The notes under the pieces: generated by a model | Told to the model about the DNA's origin: nothing | What the model saw: only the letters and a program-made list of their open reading frames with translations | The model's database searches: none | Shown: one piece after another, positions 49,740-58,788 of the stretch | How positions within the stretch are numbered: the stretch's first letter is position 1 | How the letters are laid out: every line of letters begins with the position of its first letter | Position numbers and translations under genes: made by a program | Origin: Rheinheimera pacifica | GTDB lineage: Bacteria > Pseudomonadota > Gammaproteobacteria > Enterobacterales > Alteromonadaceae | Direction: 5' to 3' | Length of the DNA stretch: 64,000 nucleotides | Assembly: GCF_024809855.1 (NCBI RefSeq) | Contig: NZ_JANUEM010000015.1 | Location: forward strand, 40,735-104,734

Positions 49740-51218
49740 TTAGTTTTGTACTACAATGGCGGTATTGAAATCGCCGTTTTGCGTAACACTCATCACATTG
49801 CCCTGACCTGCCTGGCTACCCAAGACCAGGTTATCACTGCCGTTCTGAGTAATGGCCACCAGGCCGTTATTACCACTTAATGCAAAATAGCCATTGTCAC
49901 CGGCAACCCAGTTACCATTGCCCGACTGCAGGATATCCAGCGTATTAGTATTGCCGGCAATTAACACATCAACCAGGTTAATATCGCCGTTTTGCTCTAC
50001 GTTTACGCTGTTACCATTAACTGCTACATCGCTGGTTATCAGCAGTTCATTGGCAGAGCCTGACTGGTCAATATAAAAATCATTATTGTCGCCAAGCACA
50101 TCAACCACTGCGAAGTTTGTATCACCTATTTGCTGAATATCGGCACTGTTGCCGGCACCATATAAGCCTGCAGCGGCAATATTATCATCGCCACGGCTGT
50201 ATACCATGGCGCTGTTATCACTGCCTGCCAGTACCAGCTCTGCGATATTACCGTCACCGCGCTGGATAACTTCAACGTTATGGCCATCGCCGTCAGTGGC
50301 AAATAAGGTGGCATTCAGATTACCGTTTTGCCAGATATCAATCTGGTTGTCGTTACCAACCAGGCCAAGCGGTGCCTCAATAAGGTTGCCATCGCCACGT
50401 TGATCAATTAACACCAGATTTTGCTCGCCCTGCAGCGGGTCCAGCAGGAATTGGTTGGCATTACCATGCTGATACACATCAACAAGGTTGTCATCGCCAA
50501 TCAGATTAGACAGGATAAAAACGTTGCCATCGCCTTGTTGTTGCACAAAGGTGCTGTTGTTGTCACCACTTACGCCCACAATACCACCAACGTTAGCATT
50601 ACCGGTTTGCTCTACCTCAAAGGTATTGCGGTTGCCGGTCAGATTAAACATACCGGCTTCGTTGTTATCGCCAACCTGCACACTGAACAGGCTGTTATCG
50701 TTACCACTGAAGCCAGCATTGGCCCAGTTACCAAAACCTTCCTGCGTAGTTTCAACCAAATTTCCATTGCCGGTAATGTTGATAAAGGTCTCGTTCAAAT
50801 CACCAAATTGCAGTACGGCCACATCATTGATATTACCGGTAATCACCGCTTCAGCAACATTGTAAAAACCGTCTTGCGTCATGCTGGCGGTGTTGTCATC
50901 GCCGATAATATCAATATAGGCAATATGCCAGTCAGTCAGTTGTTCAGTACGGGTTTGGTTGTCGTTGCCGCTGACAAAATGATAAGCCTCCAGCCAAACG
51001 CCATCCTGCATAGCGCTGGCGGTATTGATGCTGCCGTTTTGATCAATAACAGCAAGGTTGATTTCGCCGCTTTGTGTCACTTCAGCCAGGTTACCTTCAG
51101 CCGCTGCTGCTGATGTCTGGTTAATAATAACTTCATTGCTGACAGCCAGTGCAGGTGCTGACATCGCCAGCGCAACTGTAAGGCCGAGTATATGCTTACG
51201 TGAAATTAGACCTTTCAT
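49740..51218 (-). CDS. csgA: Large curlin major subunit, about 19 repeats
   Basis: A 492-residue secreted amyloid subunit, against about 150 in E. coli CsgA. Signal peptide to ALAVS (about 26). The rest is tandem units of mostly 22-23 residues, each with the curlin pattern Q.G..N and a second half ending G(D/N).N, e.g. VEQTGNANVGGIVGVSG. I count about 17 clear plus 2-3 degenerate units. The chain should fold as a long beta-solenoid and polymerise outside the cell. GGGAG precedes the ATG. 49 bases downstream lies the CsgE start. Confidence 0.88.
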   Translation of the reverse strand: MKGLISRKHILGLTVALAMSAPALAVSNEVIINQTSAAAAEGNLAEVTQSGEINLAVIDQNGSINTASAMQDGVWLEAYHFVSGNDNQTRTEQLTDWHIAYIDIIGDDNTASMTQDGFYNVAEAVITGNINDVAVLQFGDLNETFINITGNGNLVETTQEGFGNWANAGFSGNDNSLFSVQVGDNNEAGMFNLTGNRNTFEVEQTGNANVGGIVGVSGDNNSTFVQQQGDGNVFILSNLIGDDNLVDVYQHGNANQFLLDPLQGEQNLVLIDQRGDGNLIEAPLGLVGNDNQIDIWQNGNLNATLFATDGDGHNVEVIQRGDGNIAELVLAGSDNSAMVYSRGDDNIAAAGLYGAGNSADIQQIGDTNFAVVDVLGDNNDFYIDQSGSANELLITSDVAVNGNSVNVEQNGDINLVDVLIAGNTNTLDILQSGNGNWVAGDNGYFALSGNNGLVAITQNGSDNLVLGSQAGQGNVMSVTQNGDFNTAIVVQN

Positions 51219-51300
51219 CTGATTCTCCCTAACTCTTTGTTGTTTATTAGTTTATTATTTATATCTTGTTGCCGGTTACCCTATAACCGAATGAGAACTC

Positions 51301-51702
51301 TCAGTACTGAACAATAGAGATTCGCTCACCAACGCCGCTTTGCTCAATGGACAATTGTCTGTTGCCCCACTGCTCGACCCGGATCAGATTGCTTTCACCG
51401 GTTTGAATAATGTTGGCAATATTGTTGTTACCTGTCTGCAGCAGCTCAGCCTGATGCCCATAGCCAGTTTGTTGCAACAAAATTTGATTTAGCACACCTT
51501 GTTGCAACAGCACAGCGTAATGAGCCTGACCAGACTGAGTAACATCCGCCACATTCAGATCGCCCAATTGCGTGATGTCTACACCGCTTGCCAGTGCATG
51601 TCGTTCCAGCAGAGATGTCATTTGCAACGAAATATCTGCATGCACTGAGCCGCTTAACAGCAACAAACTCACTAATGCCAGCTTTTTGTTAATACTATGC
51701 AA
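51301..51702 (-). CDS. csgB: Curlin minor subunit / nucleator CsgB
   Basis: A 133-residue secreted curlin with about five repeats (VTQSGQAHYAVLLQQG, LLQTGNNNIANIIQTG) and a final basic/aromatic unit ending SIVQY, CsgB-like. Signal peptide to SVHAD. The only plausible start is TTG at 51702, preceded by GAGGTAGG. Upstream of csgA in the same direction; the order csgB-csgA matches enterics, but csgC is absent. Confidence 0.87.
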   Translation of the reverse strand: MHSINKKLALVSLLLLSGSVHADISLQMTSLLERHALASGVDITQLGDLNVADVTQSGQAHYAVLLQQGVLNQILLQQTGYGHQAELLQTGNNNIANIIQTGESNLIRVEQWGNRQLSIEQSGVGERISIVQY

Positions 51703-51989
51703 AATACCTACCTCAAATCGTTACGACGAAAGTTAGGCTAAAGCACCACGAAAAAGGTGCAATAGGAATAAAGAGCTATTTTGAAAACAATTAATAACAT
51801 CAGTTAAAATAATATAACCCTTAATAAACAAAGATATGCTGATTATCATTTACAACTACCCCACCGATTAGCCTAGTTAATTTGGCTTATTTTTGTATAA
51901 ATTGTTTAATAGTTGTTGCATTGCGTGCTATTCCTATCTGGTGCTAAAAATAAGCATATTTTTCACAATTAATTAATCTGGGGACAGTT
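51703..51989. promoter_or_regulatory. Divergent control region of csgB and the subtilase
   Basis: An AT-rich 287-base spacer. TATTCCTAT occurs once for each gene in gene-sense orientation: 51762-51770 on the leftward strand, 60 bases before csgB, and 51929-51937 on the rightward strand, 53 bases before the protease. For the protease it lies between a TTGCGT -35-like box (51921) and an extended -10-like TGCTAAAAA (51942). GCACC/GGTGC arms at 51743-51760 could form a csgB leader hairpin. Confidence 0.4.
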
Positions 51990-54479
51990 ATGACTAATAA
52001 GAAAATGATCGCATTGGCTGTAGCAACAGCCTTGTTATCAGCGAATACACTGGCTGACACCGTAACAAATTCAGCAGAAGATGCTGTGTTGGTGATGTTT
52101 AAACATGGCGTATCCAAACAAGAACGGGAAACTGTGATCCAGCAGCATGGCGCCAGCCTGCGTCAGTTGGATGCACAGGGCCGCGATATGAAAATGCGCT
52201 ATGTTGCAGATGGTCGTATTGTTAAAGTTCAGGTACCCAATGGAGTCCAGCGTGATCATCTGATCAAGAAACTGGCATCAAACCCGGCAGTTGAAGTGGC
52301 CGAGCCAGATTATCCGTTACATGCTTTAGCCGTGCCAAATGACCCCAGCTTTGGTGATTTATGGGGCCTGCAAAACACCGGACAAAACGGTGGTACCGCA
52401 GGAGTTGATATTAAAGCGGTTGATGCCTGGGATATCTCAACCGGCAGCCATGACATTATCATTGGCGTAATTGATAGCGGCATGGACTACACCCACCCGG
52501 ACCTTATCGACAACCGCTGGGTAAATCCGGGCAATCTGCCAGGCAGTACTTATGGTTATTCAACGTTAAATGCTGAACAAGACCCGATGGACAGCGACAG
52601 CCACGGTACACACGTAGCCGGTACTATAGGTGCATCAGGTAATAATGGCATTGGTATTACCGGCGTAAACTGGAGTGTAACCTTATTGCCTTGTCAGTTT
52701 TTAGGCCCGTTAGGTGGTAGTACAGCCGGCGCTATCGAATGTATTAACTATTTTACCGATTTAAAACTCAACCACGGCGTTGATATTAAGGCAACCAACA
52801 ACTCCTGGGGCGGCGGTGCGTTTTCTGAAACCTTAAGGGCTGCGATTCAGTCCGGTGGTGATGCCGGTATACTGTTTATTGCCGCAGCAGGCAATAATGG
52901 CGCAGATGCAGACAGCACACCAATGTATCCGGCAGCTTATGATCTTGATGTTATCGTGTCTGTTGCCTCAACTGACAGAAATGACAATCTGTCTATTTTT
53001 GTCAATGGTGCCTCTAACTATGGTGCAACTTCGGTAGATCTCGGCGCGCCGGGTTCAGCCATCTTATCGACCGTGCCCGGTGGTGGCTATGCCAGCTATT
53101 CAGGTACTTCTATGGCATCACCTCATGTCGCTGGCGCTGCAGCGCTGTTGTGGTCAGTTAATCCTGATATTACAGCGCTTGAAATGAAGGCCATTCTGAT
53201 GGATTCAGGCGACAGCCTGCCTGCATTAGATGGTAAAACGGTATCAGGCAAACGGCTGAATCTGTCCAGTGCCATGGTTGAAGCCGATCCTACCCCATCA
53301 TTTAAACTGGCTATCAGCCCACGCGCTCAAGAGATTACCGCTGGTGATGCCGCACAGTATACGCTGGATATTGGTAATATTGCCGACTGGACAGGTGAAG
53401 TTGCGCTAAGTGTTGATGTGCAACCCGCTTTGGACGGCGTCAGCTTGTCTGCCAGTACAGCACAACCGGGTGATACGGTAACGCTGAATATTGCAACGTC
53501 AGCAGAAACTGACTGGGGTAGTTATCAGTTTACTGTTACCGGCGTTGACAGCGCGACCGGTGAGCTGGTGAAATCGGTCAATGCCAGCCTGAGCATATTG
53601 CCGCAAGGCTTACAGGATTATTCTTTTAGCAACAACACTGCCGTGGCTATTCCAGACAACAATGCTGCCGGTATAGAAAGTGTGATTAATGTGCCACAAA
53701 CCGGCGTGGTGTTTGGTACTGATGTTGGCGTAAATATTACCCATACCTGGCGCGGCGATCTGATCGTTAAACTGCGCTCGCCGGAAGGCACAGAGCATAT
53801 GCTGCATAACCGTACCGGTGGCAGTGCTGACGATTTGATACAAAACTGGCAAGTAACCAGCTTTAACGACGAAAGCATGCAGGGCAACTGGACACTGGTT
53901 GTGTCTGATAACGCAGGCCTGGATACCGGCACTCTCAATAGCTGGACACTGACGCTGACAGCATTGTCTGACGATGATACCCCACCCGGCCCAGTGGCAC
54001 CGGTAGCCGATTTCAGTTTTGTTGCGTCCGGCTTAACGGTTAACTTTACTGATCTGTCTACCGATGCTGATAACGATATCAGCAGCTGGAGCTGGGATTT
54101 TGGTGACGGCAATCAGGCCGATACAGCCAGCCCAAGCCATACCTATGCCAGCAGTGGCAGCTACAGTGTTAGCCTGACTACCACTGACAGCACCGGCCTG
54201 AGCAACACAGCCGAGAAAACAGTAACCGTAACCGACAGCACTATTGCACTTAGCCTGCAACGCTCTGTACGCACCCGCACCGGCTCAACCATTGTTGATC
54301 TGCGCTGGACAGGTGCATCCGGTGAGTTAGATCTGTTCCGCGATGGTCAACTGGTAGAAACCATTGATAACAGCGGCAGCTACCGTGATCGTTTTAATTC
54401 ACAAGCGGCAACGGTAACGTACAAGATTTGTCTGGCGGGTACAGACGCTTGTTCAGCCGATTTAACCGTTAACTTCTGA
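51990..54479 (+). CDS. Secreted subtilisin-like serine protease with P and PKD domains
   Basis: An 829-residue S8 protease. Signal peptide to LADTV (about 23), inhibitor-like propeptide (about 30-105), catalytic domain with Asp162 (DSGMD), His205 (DSHGTHVAGT) and Ser374 (GTSMASPHVAG), then a proprotein-convertase P domain (about 540-650), a PKD domain (about 670-750; SSWSWDFGDGN) and a C-terminal beta domain. Likely secreted and self-processed. It is divergent from the curli genes; a functional link is possible but unproven. Confidence 0.92.
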   Translation: MTNKKMIALAVATALLSANTLADTVTNSAEDAVLVMFKHGVSKQERETVIQQHGASLRQLDAQGRDMKMRYVADGRIVKVQVPNGVQRDHLIKKLASNPAVEVAEPDYPLHALAVPNDPSFGDLWGLQNTGQNGGTAGVDIKAVDAWDISTGSHDIIIGVIDSGMDYTHPDLIDNRWVNPGNLPGSTYGYSTLNAEQDPMDSDSHGTHVAGTIGASGNNGIGITGVNWSVTLLPCQFLGPLGGSTAGAIECINYFTDLKLNHGVDIKATNNSWGGGAFSETLRAAIQSGGDAGILFIAAAGNNGADADSTPMYPAAYDLDVIVSVASTDRNDNLSIFVNGASNYGATSVDLGAPGSAILSTVPGGGYASYSGTSMASPHVAGAAALLWSVNPDITALEMKAILMDSGDSLPALDGKTVSGKRLNLSSAMVEADPTPSFKLAISPRAQEITAGDAAQYTLDIGNIADWTGEVALSVDVQPALDGVSLSASTAQPGDTVTLNIATSAETDWGSYQFTVTGVDSATGELVKSVNASLSILPQGLQDYSFSNNTAVAIPDNNAAGIESVINVPQTGVVFGTDVGVNITHTWRGDLIVKLRSPEGTEHMLHNRTGGSADDLIQNWQVTSFNDESMQGNWTLVVSDNAGLDTGTLNSWTLTLTALSDDDTPPGPVAPVADFSFVASGLTVNFTDLSTDADNDISSWSWDFGDGNQADTASPSHTYASSGSYSVSLTTTDSTGLSNTAEKTVTVTDSTIALSLQRSVRTRTGSTIVDLRWTGASGELDLFRDGQLVETIDNSGSYRDRFNSQAATVTYKICLAGTDACSADLTVNF

Positions 54480-54501
54480 TAGTAGCGTTAAACATATCTG
54501 C

Positions 54502-54523
54502 AGGCGGCTTCGGCCGCCTTTTT
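54502..54523 (+). terminator. Subtilase terminator
   Basis: AGGCGGC-TTCG-GCCGCCT followed by TTTT, a seven-pair stem with a UUCG loop, 22 bases past the stop. Confidence 0.9.
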
Positions 54524-54601
54524 AGTTTGCAGTTCTGCATCGCAGAGGTAGTATGAGCCAACGGTAAATGTTATTTCCGCTCACAGCAGTAAGGAGCCAT
54601 A

Positions 54602-55510
54602 GTGTTAACTCAGTTACATAATGTAGAGCAAAGCCTTAATCAGGTGATTCTGGGAAAAAGCAGCCAGATCCGGCTGGCGTTATGCTGCCTGCTGGCAGAG
54701 GGCCATTTACTGCTGGAAGATTTACCCGGTATGGGAAAAACCACTCTGGCACACGCGCTGGCAAATAGCTTAGGTCTTAGTTATCGCCGGGTACAGTTTA
54801 CCAGCGATTTGCTGCCCGGTGATTTGGTCGGCATGAACATTTACGATACCCGGTCACAACAATTTCGTTTTCAGGCTGGTCCGGTATTCAGCCAGGTATT
54901 GCTGGCAGACGAGATAAACCGTGCCAGCCCGAAAACACAAAGCGCACTGCTCGAAGCGATGGAAGAAAAACAGGTGTCTGTCGATGGTGAAACCCGCGCC
55001 CTGCCCACACCGTTTTTTGTAATTGCCACACAAAACCCGTTATTTCATGCCGGTACTTCCGCACTGCCAGAGTCACAGCTGGACCGTTTTATGTTTCGCC
55101 TGTCGCTGGGTTTTCCTGATCATCAGACAGAACATCAGCTACTGCAACGCGACAGTAGTACTTCCCGGCTGGAGCTGTTAACCGAGCAACTGAATACCGA
55201 ACAGCTGCGCGCCTTACAGCAACAAGTACCCAAAGTAGCAGCATCAGATGCACTGATAGATTATTTGCTGGCACTGGTTAACAGCAGCCGCCACCGCAGC
55301 GATATGTTGCCATTATCACCGCGCGCATCAAAAGCTATTTTGCGTGCCGCCAAAGCGTTCGCCTTAATTAACCAGCGTGATTATGTTACCGCTGCAGATG
55401 TACAACAGGTGTTTCCTTATGTTGCTGAGCACCGCCTGGCGCCATCGTCGGACGCACAGGAGAGCCGTTTAAGCCAATTGTTGCTCTTACAAACACCATG
55501 CCCAATCTGA
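54602..55510 (+). CDS. MoxR-family AAA+ ATPase
   Basis: A 302-residue ATPase with Walker A LEDLPGMGKTTLA (about 40-52), Walker B VLLADEINRASPKTQSALLEAMEE and the sensor region ATQNPLFHAGTSALPESQLDRF. GTG start with GGAG five bases upstream. First gene of a MoxR-DUF58-transglutaminase operon; the next start overlaps its end by 13 bases. MoxR proteins act as chaperones for partner complexes. Confidence 0.9.
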   Translation: MLTQLHNVEQSLNQVILGKSSQIRLALCCLLAEGHLLLEDLPGMGKTTLAHALANSLGLSYRRVQFTSDLLPGDLVGMNIYDTRSQQFRFQAGPVFSQVLLADEINRASPKTQSALLEAMEEKQVSVDGETRALPTPFFVIATQNPLFHAGTSALPESQLDRFMFRLSLGFPDHQTEHQLLQRDSSTSRLELLTEQLNTEQLRALQQQVPKVAASDALIDYLLALVNSSRHRSDMLPLSPRASKAILRAAKAFALINQRDYVTAADVQQVFPYVAEHRLAPSSDAQESRLSQLLLLQTPCPI

Positions 55511-56478
55511 CGTTAAAACAACGGCTATATCAGCGGTACTGGCGGTTGATCAGCCGGTATCTGGATAAGCGCCAACCGGCCGCAGACAAAGTTACGCTGG
55601 TACAAAAACTGATTTTTATTCTGCCCACCCGCTATGGTTGGTGGTTTGTGTTATTAATTGCGCTGTTATATTTGTTGGGCACTAACTATCAGAATAACCT
55701 GATCTTATTGCTGTGCTATTTGCTGCTGAGTATGTTTTTGGTCAGCATTGTGCTGGTTTACCAGAATATGAGCGGCTTAACCCTGCAGTGCCGCCATGCC
55801 GCAGAAGGCTTTGCCGGTACAAAAACCGCCGTGGCGGTAAATCTTAGCCGTGATAAACAGCACTTTATGCTGAGTATGCATTTTGTGCAGCCCTATAACA
55901 CCCGGCACAAAGACACAGAACAGAATGAAACCGTACTGCTAAGCCAGCCCGCTACCACAGCCTCACTAGACCTCTGCGGTGCAAAGCGTGGTAAATATGC
56001 CCTGCCACGCATCAAGATCACCAGCCAGTATCCGTTTGGTTTATGGCGTGCCTGGAGCTATGTTGCACTGGTGCAATACCATTGGGTTTACCCCAGCCCT
56101 GATACCGATAAACCTGCGGTTAACTTCTCATCAGATGCGGCCAGCCAACAGGCTAAAACCGATGCCGGAGAAACACTGGCACCTTATCGCGCCGGCGATA
56201 GTGTGCGGCATATGGTGTGGAAACGCCTGGCCCGTGACCCGGCGAACCCGGTTGTCAGGCAACAACACTTTTTGGCTCAGGCAGAACCAAGCTGGGTGGT
56301 CGTGCCAGCGTTGTCAGGCGACGCTTTAGAGCGTGCCTTACGTTATGCCTGCCAGCAATTATTACAACTGGAACAATCCGGCAGCAGTTACGGGCTTAAA
56401 CTGCCAGCACTGACACTGCCCCAGGCAAAGGGCCCGCAGCATTTACAGCGCTGCCTGCAGGAGCTGGCACTGTGCTGA
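55498..56478 (+). CDS. DUF58 domain protein
   Basis: A 326-residue membrane-anchored protein: two helices at about 42-85, then the DUF58 region with TLAPYRAGDSVRHMVWKRLARDP (about 222-244), the family hallmark. Its function is unknown, but DUF58 genes pair with MoxR ATPases. Overlaps the gene before by 13 bases and the one after by 7, so the three are coupled. Confidence 0.86.
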   Translation: MPNLTLKQRLYQRYWRLISRYLDKRQPAADKVTLVQKLIFILPTRYGWWFVLLIALLYLLGTNYQNNLILLLCYLLLSMFLVSIVLVYQNMSGLTLQCRHAAEGFAGTKTAVAVNLSRDKQHFMLSMHFVQPYNTRHKDTEQNETVLLSQPATTASLDLCGAKRGKYALPRIKITSQYPFGLWRAWSYVALVQYHWVYPSPDTDKPAVNFSSDAASQQAKTDAGETLAPYRAGDSVRHMVWKRLARDPANPVVRQQHFLAQAEPSWVVVPALSGDALERALRYACQQLLQLEQSGSSYGLKLPALTLPQAKGPQHLQRCLQELALC

Positions 56479-58436
56479 CCCAACAGATGCTGCAACAAAA
56501 AAAGTTACTGCTTTGCTGGGCGGTCATTCAGTTTTCGTTGTTATTGCTATTGCAACAGGCTTTTGCCGGCTGGGTTATTGCCATATTTGCTTTGTTACTG
56601 CTGTACCGGTTGCTCAGTGTATTTCAGGCCAAAGCGCCGGTTAGCCTTAAACTGGTAAATCTGCTGGCAGGTATTATCGCTATAACCTTCTTTTTACAGC
56701 TTCGCCAAGCCGGTGTGCTGCACTTTATGCTGCAAATTTTGCTATTGGCTGCTACTGCACGCCTGCTGGCTTTACGGCATTTATACGAAGCCCGCCAACT
56801 GGTGTGGGTGCATTACTTCCTGATTGCCTGCTGCTTTATTCTGCACCAGGACATGTTGATAGCCCTGCTTATTTTTCTGGTGTTTGCCGCTAACCTGTAC
56901 AGCCACTACCGGCTGTTTTCGCCCTCTGTCCACCAGGTGAACTGGCCTCAGACCGGCCGCAGCTTACTGATTATTCTGCCACTGTGGCTGGTAATGTTTT
57001 TGCTGTTTCCCCGCCTGCCACCGTTCTGGCAGATCCCCAACGCTAACATTGCCAGCACAGGCCTTAGCGATACGCTGGATCCGGGCAGCATAGAACAACT
57101 GGTGCAGGATGACAGCCTGGCATTTCGGGTAGAGTTTGACGGTGCCCTGCCACCGCGACAGCAACTGTACTGGCGCGCCAGGCTATACGAAGATTTTGAT
57201 GGCAGACGTTGGCAGGTAACTACACTGCGGCAAAATGCCAACCGCCAGCGTGCGGCAAACGATGCTGCCGCTAGTAAAGATAGCAGCCTGAGTTACCGCA
57301 TTATTGCCGAGGCCAGCCAACAAACCGGCTTATTTGCTTTGGCTACCCCCGTTACCAGCAGCAGTAATGTTTTTATCAGCCCGGGCGGGCTGTTAAGCAG
57401 CAGTAAACCGGTAAGCCAGCGGTTAAGTTATCAGGTAAGCGGCAGCCTTATACCTGTTATGCTGGTATCTGAGCAAGAGCAACTGTTGAACCTGCGCACC
57501 GCGCCGGGTAACCCGCAGACACGGCAATTTGCCTATCAACTTAAGCAGCAGTACCCACAAAACCATGCTCTGGTGCAGGCTCTGGCTGAACACTTTCGCC
57601 AGCAAGCGTTTTATTACAGCCTTACCCCGCCGCCACTTGGTAGCAACAGTATTGATGCTTTTTTATTTGACAGCCGTACCGGCTTTTGCAGCCATTATGC
57701 GTCGGCCAGCGCCGTTATTCTGCGCCATGCCGGTATTGCAGCACGGGTGGTTGGGGGCTATCAGGGCGGTAACTGGCACCCGCAGCAAGGCTATCTGGCG
57801 GTACGACAGCGCGAAGCCCATGCCTGGGTAGAGTATCTTGATAACGGTGTCTGGCAGCCATTTGATCCAACCGCAGCGGTGGCGCCTGAGCGCATTCTGA
57901 ATAGCCTGGACTCTGCCTTACCGGAAGATCAGCGTGCTTTACTGGATCCGGGTTGGCGCCAGCTGGCTTTACTGCAAAATGTACGGCAACAGCTGATGCA
58001 TCTCGACTATTACTGGTCGGTATGGGTACTGGGGTTTAATGAAAACAGCCAGCAGCAGCTGTGGCGCAACCTGTACCGCCACTTACCGGCTATCGCTTAT
58101 GCCGTGGCTGCCCTATTCAGTATTATTATTGTAGTGCTGTTGTATTACCGCTTAACCCGAAGCAGCACTGACAACACGCCGGAGGCCACCAAACAGCTGT
58201 ATCGTTATCTGGGCAAGGTATTGGCATCAAAACCGCCATCGCTATCTGTTTCGGCATTTTTACTGCAATACGCCAGCCACTACCCGGCACACAATGTATG
58301 TCTTAAGCAGTTAATTGCACTATACGAGTTGGCATTATATAAAGAAGATGTGGTGGCACTTAAGCAGTTGAAACAATACCTTCAGTGCCACAAAGCAGAG
58401 TTAGGCCGGTTGCGCCGCGCCATTAAGAATACGTAA
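56472..58436 (+). CDS. tgpA: TgpA-like membrane transglutaminase (DUF3488/transglutaminase core)
   Basis: A 654-residue inner-membrane protein. About six helices occupy residues 10-190; a periplasmic transglutaminase-like domain has triad Cys406 (GFCSHYASA), His450 (EAHAWVEY) and Asp465 (FDPTA); a further helix lies near 540-558 and a DUF4129-type cytosolic tail follows. Resembles essential Pseudomonas TgpA. GTG start overlapping the DUF58 stop. Confidence 0.9.
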   Translation: MLTQQMLQQKKLLLCWAVIQFSLLLLLQQAFAGWVIAIFALLLLYRLLSVFQAKAPVSLKLVNLLAGIIAITFFLQLRQAGVLHFMLQILLLAATARLLALRHLYEARQLVWVHYFLIACCFILHQDMLIALLIFLVFAANLYSHYRLFSPSVHQVNWPQTGRSLLIILPLWLVMFLLFPRLPPFWQIPNANIASTGLSDTLDPGSIEQLVQDDSLAFRVEFDGALPPRQQLYWRARLYEDFDGRRWQVTTLRQNANRQRAANDAAASKDSSLSYRIIAEASQQTGLFALATPVTSSSNVFISPGGLLSSSKPVSQRLSYQVSGSLIPVMLVSEQEQLLNLRTAPGNPQTRQFAYQLKQQYPQNHALVQALAEHFRQQAFYYSLTPPPLGSNSIDAFLFDSRTGFCSHYASASAVILRHAGIAARVVGGYQGGNWHPQQGYLAVRQREAHAWVEYLDNGVWQPFDPTAAVAPERILNSLDSALPEDQRALLDPGWRQLALLQNVRQQLMHLDYYWSVWVLGFNENSQQQLWRNLYRHLPAIAYAVAALFSIIIVVLLYYRLTRSSTDNTPEATKQLYRYLGKVLASKPPSLSVSAFLLQYASHYPAHNVCLKQLIALYELALYKEDVVALKQLKQYLQCHKAELGRLRRAIKNT

Positions 58437-58649
58437 CGCCGTTTGCAGGTGCTCGGCACAGTGAATGCCTAAATCGGTTAAATAACCGCCGTCTTCCTGT
58501 GTTACCAACCCTTTTTCATACAGCCGCTTTATGGCGGCCAGCGTATCTGTATCGGCCGATTTATGCACTTTAATCCCTTCCATTGCACTGTCCAGATTAA
58601 ACAAGGTTAACACGCGAATTTCAGCATTAAGTTGTGGTGATATTGGCAT
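58401..58649 (-). CDS. TIGR02647 family protein
   Basis: An 82-residue protein with the pattern AEIRVLTLFNLDSAMEGIKVH then KGLVTQEDGGYLTDLGIHCAEHLQTAL, matching TIGR02647, an annotated family of putative DNA-binding proteins. AGGAA precedes the ATG. It converges on tgpA and overlaps its last 36 bases. Function unknown. Confidence 0.82.
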   Translation of the reverse strand: MPISPQLNAEIRVLTLFNLDSAMEGIKVHKSADTDTLAAIKRLYEKGLVTQEDGGYLTDLGIHCAEHLQTALRILNGAAQPA

Positions 58650-58730
58650 AGGTGTGTTCCTGCTCTGTTGTTTTACTCACCATAGCTGCCCTTAAGCTAA
58701 AAGCAAAGCTCTGATGTGAAATACAGCAGT

Positions 58731-58760
58731 AAAAAAAGCCCGGTTATATTTACCGGGCTT
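58731..58760 (-). terminator. Terminator of the tricorn-like protease gene
   Basis: Read leftward: AAGCCCGGT-AAATATA-ACCGGGCTT followed by TTTTT. It begins about 28 bases past the stop at 58789. Confidence 0.87.
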
Positions 58761-58788
58761 ATATCAGTGTGAACTGGTGCTAAAGATG

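Noticed and set aside
50421..51113. 230-codon rightward open frame opposite the curlin gene, repetitive in appearance
   Set aside because: Its repeats mirror the curlin repeats on the other strand; the curlin frame has signal peptide, ribosome site and family motif.
49740..51218. DNA tandem repeat array or CRISPR in the curlin region
   Set aside because: The periodicity is in protein sequence; codons vary between units, so there are no identical DNA repeats with spacers.
53618..54112. 164-codon leftward open frame over the subtilase
   Set aside because: Antisense to P and PKD domains of an intact gene; no start signal.
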